This document shows, one piece after another, positions 1-10,190 of a stretch of DNA of 64,000 nt. Position 1 is the stretch's first letter; each line of letters begins with the position of its first letter. A program made the position numbers and the translations under genes. This stretch comes from Lasiosphaeris hirsuta. Lineage: Eukaryota > Ascomycota > Sordariomycetes > Sordariales > Lasiosphaeriaceae. The notes under the pieces were generated by a model. It was not told the DNA's origin, ran no database searches, and worked only from the letters and a program-made list of their open reading frames with translations. The stretch is from the NCBI GenBank assembly GCA_030549175.1, contig JAUKUA010000003.1, positions 1,240,001 through 1,304,000 on the forward strand, read 5' to 3'.

Positions 1-1128
1 CTTCGACCGATTGAGGAGGCGATTGCAGACGGGCTCCCTTGGGGTCTAAGGGGACAAGAATTATACCGTGTCCCTTCGCAGCGGTCAAGGTGAAGAATAC
101 TGGTGACTTCTCAGGGGCCGCAACCGGCTTGGCTGCTCCATTGGTTAGCCTCGCCACGGCCTGTGCAGCCTCTTGTTGCCTTTGCGTCAAGAGCTCGTCG
201 TAAAGCCTTTGAACACTGAAAGGTTGGCCCGTACTGAGCCTATCAAGTGCTTCGGCCAAGTTGGCGGTGAATGAGCGAGACCCGGGCTCGAGTGAGCTCT
301 GGTCGGGAGTGAAGGCGGCGATGGCCTGCTTCGCGCCGTGGCTTCCGGCTAGAGCTGCATCCCGGACAGCACAGGAGTCAATTAGGAGCAAAATCTCGGA
401 TTGGGCATCCTCAAAGAGACAGCGCACTCCATCCCACTTCAATTTGGCCGCATCTTCGCGAGTATTGCTGCACAAGATAGGTCAGTGCGAGTAGGCGCAT
501 CGCACGAGCGATTTGACTCACGAAGCCCAGAGGAGCTGATTGTCAGGTCCGACATAGCCATGACCGGCGTAGTATATGATCAGAAGATGGTCTGGACGGG
601 CATTTTCGAGAAAGGAGGCAATTCGGGCGCCCAGCTTGATGCTGGGGTTGGGCACGGTAGGGATAGCCCACTTGTCGGTGTGGTAGTTGTATCTCTCCCG
701 AAACACCTTTTCCAGGGCGAGCAGGTCTGGCTCGACCGAAGTATCCTCGTCCCACCTCAACAGCAGCACCGACACATTGGTGTGCTGCGACTTTAGAGTC
801 TGCTGGTAAATATGCATGGCGGCATCCTGGAGGTGCCGAGCGAATGCCTCGAAGTCATGGCGCTCGGGTTGCGGCGCAATCGGCTCGGGAGGGAGGTGTT
901 GGGGGGCTTGCTACAATTCGAATGTGTCAGCCTCCTCGAACAGCTCGGAGCCAGCAACCAGCGGCCGAGACGGCAGATGCGACAGCAGCCCGCAATTCAC
1001 AATGCACACACCTGGTCCTGGGCAAAGGGTTGCGCCGGCGGCAGGGCGGGCGCCGGCACGGGGAGAGAAGATGCGGGCGGATCAGGGACTTTCGGTGCCA
1101 GTCTCCTCCGCTTCGACGACGGCTCCAT
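1..1128 (-). CDS. Caspase-fold (peptidase C14-like) protein, 3' end outside window
   Basis: Three exons can be joined with consistent phase: 1128-1012, 910-522 and 467 to the window edge (introns of 101 and 54 nt, donors GTGTGT and GTGAGT, acceptors TTGTAG and GTGCAG). The visible 324 codons begin MEPSSKRRRLAPKV, followed by a proline-rich linker. The caspase/metacaspase-like fold starts near residue 55. The catalytic dyad is visible: a strand ending YYAGHG (His about 156) and LLLIDSCAV (Cys about 201), which is how C14 peptidases place their His and Cys. The motif and linker N-terminus are what I expect of small fungal caspase-domain proteins. Substrate and pathway are unknown; roles in cell death or incompatibility are only inference. 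The start is the first ATG in frame with exon 1. The C-terminal part is cut by the window, so partner domains cannot be judged. Confidence 0.8.
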
Positions 1129-1352
1129 GGTCGGGCGGTTTCACTGCGGGCGGAAGCCGAGAGTCGCTGGCCCTCGGAGGGGGGAGAGAATGGCAGAGAG
1201 GAGATACTCGGCTCGATCCGACTCAAGCGGCGTTCGGGCTGCAGGGCGGGGCAAATGAGCTCTCTCAGCGTCGAGGGCTCAGTAGAGTCGCGAATTGAAG
1301 ACGGCAGGAGGTGGGATGGAAGTGCAGGCGGAGGTGAGGCCGGGGAGTGGGA

Positions 1353-1398
1353 GCACTGGGAAGCACTGGGAAGCAGCACTGGCAGCACTGGCAGCACC
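1353..1398. repeat. Short tandem repeats (GCACTGGGAA, then GCACTGGCA)
   Basis: Two copies of a 10-bp unit GCACTGGGAA run into about three copies of a 9-bp unit based on GCACTGGCA. Upstream of the caspase-like gene. Confidence 0.75.
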
Positions 1399-1480
1399 TT
1401 TGCAGAAGGTAAGGCTGTGCTGAGCTGGAAAAGAGCCATTCGGCTCTGATTTAGCCTCGTGGCAGGGCGGTGAATTGGTT

Positions 1481-1507
1481 GGATTGGCTGGATTGGCTGG
1501 ACTCGCT
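1481..1507. repeat. 9-bp tandem repeat GGATTGGCT
   Basis: Two perfect copies of GGATTGGCT followed by one diverged copy (GGACTCGCT). Confidence 0.75.
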
Positions 1508-1670
1508 CGTGCCGGACGGCCTCGAGAGCAGAGGAGGGGGGAAGCGGGGCTGACCTCGCGGCCTCGTCCACTCACGAGCTGCCATCGAGACCAACGCACG
1601 AGCCCATGTGTGATCAAATGGCCAGGTTCCCCTCCACGCCTCTCCCCCTCGTGCCTCTCTCCATCCAGCT

Positions 1671-1708
1671 TTTCCACTCAATTCCACTCATTCCACTCAT
1701 TCCACTCA
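1671..1708. repeat. 9-bp tandem repeat TTCCACTCA
   Basis: Four near-perfect copies of TTCCACTCA, one with a one-base spacer, in a pyrimidine-rich stretch. Confidence 0.75.
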
Positions 1709-3543
1709 CGGCCTCTTGCTGACCTCTCACGGTGGCTCTTGTGTGTCGCTTGTGTCTCTCTGGCCGCCTCTCTTCTGGCTGGCTGTCCACTTTCCCTGTC
1801 TCTCTGCCTCCTCGCTGGCGGGCCCTGGCACGCCGTTTTGCATTTCCACGTCGCCCTGTGTTCCCCCTGCCCTCCCTGGACGGAGTGACCGCACTGGGCA
1901 CCCATTGTGCTCCCTTGTCATTCCTGTCCCTCCCCTCCTGTGTCCCGAGTGTCTTCCCATCGCTGTCCTCTGTCCTCCAGTCCGCCTCTGGTTCTCGCTC
2001 CCGTCTGCACTCCGCAGCGATACCATGCCCGCTGCCATTGTTCCGTCGTTGGAGCCCATTCAATGCAACGAGCGGTGGTGACAGGCCTCGTCTTCTCAGG
2101 CCATCCTTGCCGTTCTTACCTAACTCGATGCTAGCTTGCAGCATTGCGGCCTCAATGCCCGCTGTGCAGCCCCCTCACCTCCGTCTCTCCAGCGCTCGTC
2201 GGCGCCAGGATGCCGGGAAACCCAATTGTGGGCATGGCGAGACAGCATCCGGAGCTAAACAGCACGCCGCCTCGTCGGCCTCGTCTCCAACCATTTGGAG
2301 CCCACGACGGCTGCATCCCCACACGACTTGGGGTGGCCTGGGATAGCCTGGGATGGCCCTACTGACCTCGGTGTCGAAGAGCTGCAGAACGAGGACGAGA
2401 GCCAGATCCGATTTCCTATTGCATGCATCTCTGCGTCTCTGCCCAACCTTCTTTGCCATAAAAACTGCCATGATTCTCGTGCTGCACCATCTCGACTCGC
2501 ATCGTGGGCGGCGGCGACCAATCCAACGAATGATTCCGACAACGGGCATGCACGACAAGGCCACAGTCCGCCAGCATTGCCGGTTTTCGGTCTCCCATTG
2601 GGTTATATCAGCCTCTGCAGCTCGCTGCAGACATGATTGGCACAAGTAAGCCGTTCCACTTGGTAGCTTATCAAGAAGAGCGAAGAGATCCATGAACTAA
2701 AGCCGCGGCAACCTTGCTGGCCTTCCTCAACCAGTGTCGCCCCATATTGTTGCGTCCTGTTGCGTCTTCCTGTCAGCCCGCCAGCGCGGCCGCCCTTGGC
2801 AGTGCGTCCATCCCCGCTCGAAGCTCTGTTTATAACCCCCCCGTTCCCGCGCCCCTTTCTTGTTTCTATTTCTTCACATATTGTTTACTAGGCCAATCAG
2901 CGCTGGACTGCTGCTGGTCAACATCTCAACAGGCATGGAGAAACTCGTAGATGTAGGAATAGTATCCTACTATTCTAAGTTCAAAGTTGAACCTACTTTG
3001 CAGTCGAAGTAGCCACATATCGCAGCTTGTCAGTTGTGTTTTGAAAATACACAATAGTGGTTGATCGGGACATTCAAGAATATCCCGAACAGCCTTTTCT
3101 ATACTCTGGACATATAGTATCTGGACATGAGCTCGGAACTTGGCCGTTCCTGTCATCTTAGTTCCGTGCCACGATTGGTACTAGCAGCGGGAGATCGTCC
3201 CGAAGCTCGCCTACACAAAGTCCGGCAGACGGCATGTGCCCAGCCTTCAACGGGATCGCTCGATGCGTATGCGACACAAAGTGGGCCTGCTAGGGTCATC
3301 CAGCGGTGACCAAACGATGGTGGGGGCAGTCCAAGAAAACATTCGCCAGGGTTCTCCAGCCCCCTATCCGGATCTCTTCCGTGGCCTAACATCGCCCAAG
3401 AACCCGGTCACCCGCGCTCCTAAGACAGCTCCCAAGACATCCCGTGCTGTGCGCGGTGAGCGAAGGAAGGTGGAAGGGCATCAAGATGCCGACTTGGAGT
3501 TAATGCAGAAAATTGGCGGTCCGGTGCGACAGCAGGCACAAGT

Positions 3544-5166
3544 CTATACCGGCTCGCCGAGCAGTTGACGTCTCCCATCCGTGTCAATATCGCCCCGTTC
3601 CCCTATCTCGCTGTCATCGAGCCGAGCTAGTGCCTGCTTGACCTCCCCATCCCAGTCGCTCATGCCAACAATAAACCATTCTAGGATGCCGACCAGATAC
3701 AAAGCAACGCACTGCCCAATCCACAGGCCAGCAAGACCCCAACCGTGGAAGGCGAGATAGATGCCCCCAGGTAATGCGCCGCAGTAATAGCTGACGAGAT
3801 TCACCACGGCGCCAACCCACTGGCGTCCCATGCCGCGCAGCGCGCCTCCGCAAGAGCCGTTCCAACCATCTGCTATCTGGAACAAGGCTACAAACGGCAT
3901 GACCTCTGCCACCAACTTGACAACCCGCTCGTCGTTGTTGAAAATCTTGCCAAAGACATCTTTGACGCCCATGAGCACAGACAAGATCAAGGTGCCGGCG
4001 ATTGTGCTGAGGACAGCGGCGCAGTGCGCAGTGCGGGCGGCTTCCCGGGGCTTGCGGGCTCCCAAAAGATTGCCGACGCGGGATGATGCAGCGACTCCTA
4101 AGCCAAACGGGATGGTGTTGATGATCTGGTCAGCCGTCATGATGACGGACTGTGCGGCGAGGGCAATTGTGCCCAATCGGCCAGCGGCCAATGCGACAAT
4201 CTCAAAGGCCCACCACTCAGTGCCGACGTGGACGACGCCTAGCAGGGCGAGACGCGCGAACGGGCCCATGTGGGCCACAGCTTTTCGCAGCTCGAGGCCG
4301 CCCCAACACTCGCTGCCCCGAACAAAGACGGCGTAGGCGACAAGGAGGAGGAAGGAGCACCAGTACGCTATGCCCGTGGCAATGGGCGCGCCGTAGAGGC
4401 CCATGTCGAGTTTATAGACGAAGAACCAGTTGAGGAGCGCATTGAGCGGCGAAGTGATCATCAGGACATAGGTTCCGGGGCGGTAGATCTCTACCACACG
4501 GAATTAGCAGTCATGTTCAGGGATTCTTATGTTCACTCTGAAGTGGGAGAGGGTGGCCTGACCTTGTGCCTGCAAAAACTTCTTCATGGCCTCAAACCAC
4601 ACATAACCTAAACCGCCCGGGATAAGGCAGCGGAGGAACATGGCGCTCTGCACACAGATGTACTCCTCCTGACCCAGCGCCCGGAACAGATGCTCAGAGA
4701 AAGCCCAGGCCACAGCCACGACGACATAGAAGCCAGAGAGCACAATCATTCCCCGCTGCAGCAAAATGCCAAGGTCGTGCTTGTTGGACGAGCCGGTAAA
4801 GCTGCTCGACGCCAGCGTGTCGAGCGCCGTGGTCCCGCCCAGGGCAATCAGCCACGCCGTCGACATGGCGAACATGTACGAGAAGGCAGCCGTAGCTAGC
4901 GCCTCAGGGCTCAGCCGGCCGACGATGAGCACCGAGATGGTCTGCAGCGAGTTCTGCAGTGTGTACGCCAGGATGACAGGGAGCGAGGTCCGCGTCAGGA
5001 GCCAGATCTCGGAGAGCCATGCCTTATACTGATACTGAGGGAGGTCCGGGGACTCTGTCGCGCTGGAGGAGGAAAGGACGGACGAGGGCTTTGATAACAG
5101 CGTGGTCCGCTCGTCGGCGCGGATGGTCGAGGGCGTGGACGCCTCAGGTGTGGCGTCTCCTGTCAT
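3544..5166 (-). CDS. MATE family efflux transporter
   Basis: Two exons, 5166-4563 and 4490-3544, joined across a 72-nt intron (donor GTCAGG, branch CTGCTAAT, acceptor TGGTAG) give 516 residues, the usual size for fungal MATE proteins with about 12 membrane helices. The N-terminal 50 residues are Ser/Thr-rich and cytosolic in character. A first helix pair follows (SLPVILAYTLQNSLQTISVL, then the LSPEALATAAF turn), typical of MATE proteins. The splice joins KFLQAQ to EIYRPGTYVLMITSPLNA, a conserved MATE stretch between helices. The second half repeats the pattern (LAAQSVIMT, GLGVAASSRVGNLLGARKP, LRGMGRQ). Members exchange H+ or Na+ for organic cations or drugs at the plasma or vacuolar membrane; the substrate here cannot be read. 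The first ATG is used. A (TA)n stretch lies about 95-110 bases upstream. Confidence 0.92.
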
Positions 5167-8073
5167 CCTTTGGTGTTGCTGCTGGTCTGGGGGCCTCGTG
5201 GGTGGATTTTATAATCCCGGGCAATGTGACCGCACCACGGCCGTGGGGCTGGCCTGGGTATATATATATATATCTAGGCCGCAGCAAACAGCTCCTCAGA
5301 GGGAAGTGTCAGTCTACCTAGGTCTCGAGGGGAAACAACTCAGCCGTATCAGGACGAACAGCTATCCAAAAGGAGGAGCACCATGTCTTTTTCACTGGGC
5401 TTCGCCTTGTGGGTACGGCAGCATCCAGGGCGGGACAGTTGAAGAACGAGGGTAGCTTGATGTCGGGCAGGACACGCTGGCGCTGCAGGAGATACCACGC
5501 GAGATAAGGGGAGAGCACCTTGAGGAGGATGGAGCCCCATACGATGGGTTTAGTATCCCGTTTCGGGAGTACCGAGGGATGTAAGTCGAAATGGGACACA
5601 GCCAGTCACGGAAGAAAGATTGCAGCGCCCGCGTCCCCTGGCCGGTCCCCCGTCCGCCAATGACACACAAAGAATGGGCGCGAATGCCGCACAGGTGCCA
5701 TGCAAAACACCGAGTAGGAAGAGCGGGCGGGACCCCTGTTGTGCGAACTTCAGATAGAGCCACCGCAGGACGGATCCTGGCGCCGGATGATCGGTGGGAG
5801 GTGGGTATGTGATACCTCGCCGCAGCTATCGAAAAGGGAATCGCCCGGGCGCCGTTTCGGCGGTTGCCTCCGGCAACTTTCCCTTGTGGCAGTGTAAATG
5901 TTCAGCTCAGCTTATGCGCCTGGGGAAGAAAGGGGGACAAAACAGGAGTCCTTGGGACTGCCGGTTTGATTCCGGTTTCTACTATTGCGCCATCTCTCCC
6001 AAAATCATGCAAACCCTGATGCCGCTGCCACCGATACAAATATCTCTCTCAAGAACCGGACGCAGCATCTGGGCACAGCTCTGGGCTGACAAGTCAGGAT
6101 CGTTTCCCCTCCCCGATACCGATTGCGTGGCAAGGGACTTAGTACGAAGTAGATAGGTTGGAGATAAATGGTTTGGGGAAGAGGCAACGAGAGAGGGTTG
6201 CTAAGACGGCGATTGGGAGAAAGCGACCTGCGACGACCTGCAACTGGGCAGCAGAGTGACATGTCGTTGGTCAAGAGCTTGACAGATACAAAATCGAGCT
6301 GCGGGTACCTTGCCTTTTGGCCCATCGCATAGCGTACGAATTGGCCGCGCCTTATCTGAAGCCAATCGAATAACGTAACAGGCTGGGCTGTCCGTTCGCT
6401 GAACCACTCTTTGTGATTCCGCTTGCCAACTGCTTCTATCATCATCGTGGGTCGGTCGAGTGAGGGTGAGGAATGACCAAAGTCCGACAAAAGAGGGCTT
6501 TTTGCCTCGAAGTTACGTAAAGGCACCGAAACAACACCGCTACCGTGACAAGTCTGGGTGAAAGTGAAGGTGGAATAAGGCGGATTGCGATTGTGCAGGC
6601 TTCGCAGGGGAATACGATTCGGAAAATACATTCCTTGATATCGTTTCTGAAAAACAAGCAGTCTATAAATGGCCCAGTGTGGCCTCGCGGCAAAAGCATC
6701 CTTCAAACACCAAAGAAGTTGAAAATATGGGTCCCGAAAATATATCGAAATCCCTCCCAGGTCCAGCGCTTGGCTTGGTTCGCTTTCCTGCGGGGTTCAA
6801 TGGAGAGGGGCCGCCCGCCCGACCCAAAGGAGGGGGTGACCTCACAGAGAACAGTGGAGGCTCGTTCCCTCAAGTGACGTCACCCGAGAGTGCATTGACT
6901 TTCAGCCTTTCCCCTTCCCCATGCCATGAGCTTGGTGGGGGAAAGCGCCAGAGCCTGAGAGGGCCTAGACCTTCTCCAATTTGGGGGTTGCTCATGGCCC
7001 CTGTCAGCACTTTTATCCCTTTGTTTTGTTTCGTTGTTTAATCAGAAACAAAACACGAACCCAGCACTTGTCCATGTTTTTCGGCGCACGAGACTTGGAA
7101 GAAGAAAAACCCCACCTTGCCAAAAGTAACTACCTCATGAAGAGGTATAATGAGAGTGTATCTCAGAGGATGAGACACTCGTGATGGACGACCCTTTTGA
7201 GATGCCTTATACCCCTTTTCAGGCACTTTTTATGCCCTTTCAGATGCTACATATACCTCTCGGGATAACAGGATGTCCCTTCAGGGCTTCAGGTATGCTT
7301 CTCTTTTCTGCATTCTCTCCTTTTGCGTATGAAGAAGGGTATGCTGAGATCACAAATGTCCGAGGTTGGCAAACTATCCACATGTACAGTTCGGCAGGGG
7401 AGAACCTTCACTTCGTTGTTTAGGAATGGAAACACTTTCGAAGCTTCCAAGAAACCCCCCCGGTTCTAAAAATAACACTTGTAAAAACGTGTTTCCATCG
7501 TTGCTACAACCCTTCCCTAGTACCTATCTACCCAGTAATTAGTTTGGTGAGCGTATGAAGGGGCTACCATGTCCTATTGAGGTCTTATCTGCCCCATCAA
7601 ACGTCTTTTTGGAAAGAGCAAGCTTTCTGTTTATATATATCCAGAGCTTTGAAGTCACAAGTAAACGCAAAAGACGCTGGCGCAGGGGAAAACAAAAAGC
7701 AAAACCCGCTTCCATTGCGCCGTCGCTCCAGAAAAGCTTGGTAGATAACAAAATCCCCTTCGAAATTTCGAAAGAGAAGAGCCTTATGCTATGCTTCATC
7801 TTCACCCCTTATCATAACCAACTATACGAAGTACCATCCCACCAAAACACCCAAGGTATCAGATATCACCACTTCGGCACCACAATCCCCGTCCCCTGAC
7901 TCTGGCCACCACCGCCCTCCCTCTCCTTCCCCTTGTCCCGTCCCCTACCCCTCTCCCCACTACTCTCACTCCCGCTCTCGCTCCCTTCCCTCAGCCCCCC
8001 CCATCGCCTTCAGGGCTATTGGATTCCCTCAATTCAGCCCCGAGCCACCGTTGTAACCTCAACGCGCCATCCA
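5167..8073. other. Intergenic, no supported gene
   Basis: The near part holds the MATE promoter. From about 5300 to 7900 there are short overlapping frames on both strands with no recognised domain and no convincing splice pairs. About 7000-7800 is relatively AT-rich. About 7900-8030 is strongly pyrimidine-rich and lies just downstream of the next minus-strand gene. A hydrophobic minus-strand stretch at about 5600-5765 was considered but ends quickly in stops. Confidence 0.55.
5259..5273 (-). promoter_or_regulatory. TATA-like (TA)n element upstream of the MATE gene
   Basis: A 15-base alternating TA tract about 93-107 bases upstream of the MATE start codon, at a plausible distance for a fungal TATA element. 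Function is inferred from position only. Confidence 0.45.
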
Positions 8074-10190
8074 TCACCCCCTCGCAATCTCCCAATTATC
8101 CATGCCAATCTGCAGTAAACTGACATTCAGCATCGCCTTGACAAAACGGTCATGCTCTGTCGCCTTCCCACTCGGCGCGAGCGGGAGCATAAGCCAATTG
8201 AACACGCCCAGAAGTTGGCGCCACGTCGACAATGGAACACGCCATGTCGTGGTCCACAGCTGTGTAAATTCGGCCGTGCCGACAACGAGGCTGAATGGGC
8301 GGCGGAGTTTGATGGCCTGGCTGTACATGAGGGCGGCGAGGCGGACCGCTTGATAGATGTAGTCTGGGGAATCTGGTAGCGGGGGCGAGGCGCGGTCGGG
8401 GGGAGGCTCCCAGCGGGGGTCCAGAGGTTCTGAGGTTTGTGTAGATGCTTGGAAGGAGGGTCTACGGCCTGTTGGGGGATGGTGATGTTGGCCGCGGCTG
8501 CGGCTACGGCTGGGTTGGGGCTGCCGAGTTGTTTGTGGGCTGGCGTGTTCGTCTCCTCCTTCAGGAGTTTCTCGGGCGTCGAATCCTGGTGTTGATGCAG
8601 TCGCGGAAGATGATGCCGCTGGGGATGTTGCGGTGGAGGGGCGGCGTGCCGCGGGGCCATCTGGCGGGAGGCCCCGGATGCGGTCGTAGATCCAAGCTGA
8701 TGTGGAGTGTACTTTTTGGAGCTCTTTGGGCGAGGCGTTCTCGGGAAGTGCGAGCACAGTTGCGAGGAGGAAGCGCATGTCGTCGAGGATAGTGGCAACG
8801 GCCGGGTTGATGTGGAGGACGTCGTCGCACGAAGCGAACCGTGGGAGCTGCGGACAAAACGGAGTATTGAGAGCGAGGCGCAGCGGGACTTGAGGATTGT
8901 CGAGAAACTCGAATTCAGGCCCACCCTGCAGGAAGGGGATTATTTCGAACGATAGTGCAATTGCCACGTCGGATCTGGCCCTCCTAGTCAGACGTCTCCT
9001 ACCAAGAGTGAGAAAAGCAAGCATACTCACGTTATTGCCAATTTGCTAATCAGCCCATGCAAACCTAACGTTCGGAACCCACCACGGAGCTTGATCATCT
9101 CTCGGAGACCACGCAGATGGGCGCGAAGTTCATTGGTATCACCCCAATACCATTCGTCCACGATAAGCTGAATCACACCGGTTATTCCCTCGTCGCTTGG
9201 CGATGCTGTCGAGCGGATATGCTCGTTCAGCTGCTGGATTGCGAACCCCTTGTGCGCCATGGCCACGGTCGTGCCCATGTGGCCCGTTTCGTTGAGGAGG
9301 CAGGCCGCTGTGTAAGTGGCAACATGAACCAGGAGTGGTGATTGGACACAGTACGGTACATGGTGCTTGATGTACGGGTTTGAAGGGTCTGGATTGCCGT
9401 CTAACGAGGCCTTGAACTGTGAAATTAACTTGACGTCTAAGTAGGAAAGTAACGTGTCAGCAATGAACCTTGGGGCGTGTTGACTGGATTATGCCGCGAT
9501 GAATACCAACGTACAGATTACAAGTAATTCGTGGTTCTGCATAGTCTGCGGTATTGGTAGATGGGCAAGCTCTTGGCCAGGACCTGCCATTGACCACGAA
9601 ACTCTGCCGCTGTCGGGAGGAGCCATACTCCATGTGCTTGCTTCTGGACGCCAACTATCCTGGCCCGCCGAGCCAGGGACTGGACGGTACGCGCGGAGCA
9701 TTTTGACAGCATCATGTACAAACTCCGAGTGCTGAGTGCAGCCCTTTTCGCAGGCGATAACGTAGGTAGTCAGAGCGGTCTTGGAGGTGCTCCATGCGTA
9801 GGGTTGAGGTGATGGTGAGCCACCTGGGGACTGATTGCTGACGAGGTCCATCCCGGAGGACCACCGCTGGCCCGTGATCTCGCCGACGTCAGACCCATGT
9901 TGACCGGTCCACGAAGACGAAAGGGGCGAGGGTGGTAAGAGGGACTGCTGGTGCCGCGTCCCTTCAATGTCAAAACGATCGCCCGTTGGTGATGGAGGTA
10001 GGAGGGAAACGGTAAACGCAGGCGGTTGCTGTGATGATGGCGATGCCGCACCCGGGCGTCTTCATCAAGGCAAGGTCAGTGTTATCGCAAGGAGAAGGGA
10101 CTCTTGGCGGGCGATGGGCATGGGACGTGCCTGGTGTTCGTCTTGTACTCGCAATTCGGTTGGGGAAACCGCCTTGCGCAATTGCTGCAT
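8074..10190 (-). CDS. Fungal-specific transcription factor, Fungal_trans_2 type, no visible zinc cluster
   Basis: Exons 10190-10149, 10028-9515, 9436-9031 and 8983-8074 join in phase (1872 nt, 623 residues). The last three are well supported: joins occur at NHELLVI/YVKLISQFKAS and KLAIT/RARSDVAIALSFE, with GTACGT and GTGAGT donors. The first exon (14 codons, GTACAA donor) is a guess made because the frame is closed by a stop just upstream of 10028. Domain layout: a Ser/Pro-rich N-terminus to about residue 90; a linker; then, from about residue 190, the helical region typical of PF11951 regulators (HVATYTAACLLNETGH, IQLIVDEWYWGD, LRGLREMIKLRGGF); a disordered insert around residues 430-520; and a final helical block ending in DNWEIARG. 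A Cys6 cluster, common in this family, is not found in any assembled exon. Nuclear regulator by family; targets unknown. Confidence 0.78.

Larger units (their letters stand above)
1129..3543. other. Intergenic, no supported gene
   Basis: Between the caspase-like gene start and the 3' end of the MATE gene. About 1350-2400 is C/T-rich on the plus strand with short tandem repeats. About 2930-3130 is an AT-rich island containing small palindromes. Open frames here overlap on both strands, lack recognisable domains and have no convincing splice partners. Confidence 0.6.

Noticed and set aside
5318..5763. Hydrophobic minus-strand frames upstream of the MATE gene as a second membrane protein
   Set aside because: No frame stays open long enough, no splice join works, and no known domain is visible.
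5940..5990. TTTGATTCC stretch as a tRNA T-arm
   Set aside because: Lacks the GTTCRANNC T-loop consensus and no acceptor or anticodon stem can be folded around it.
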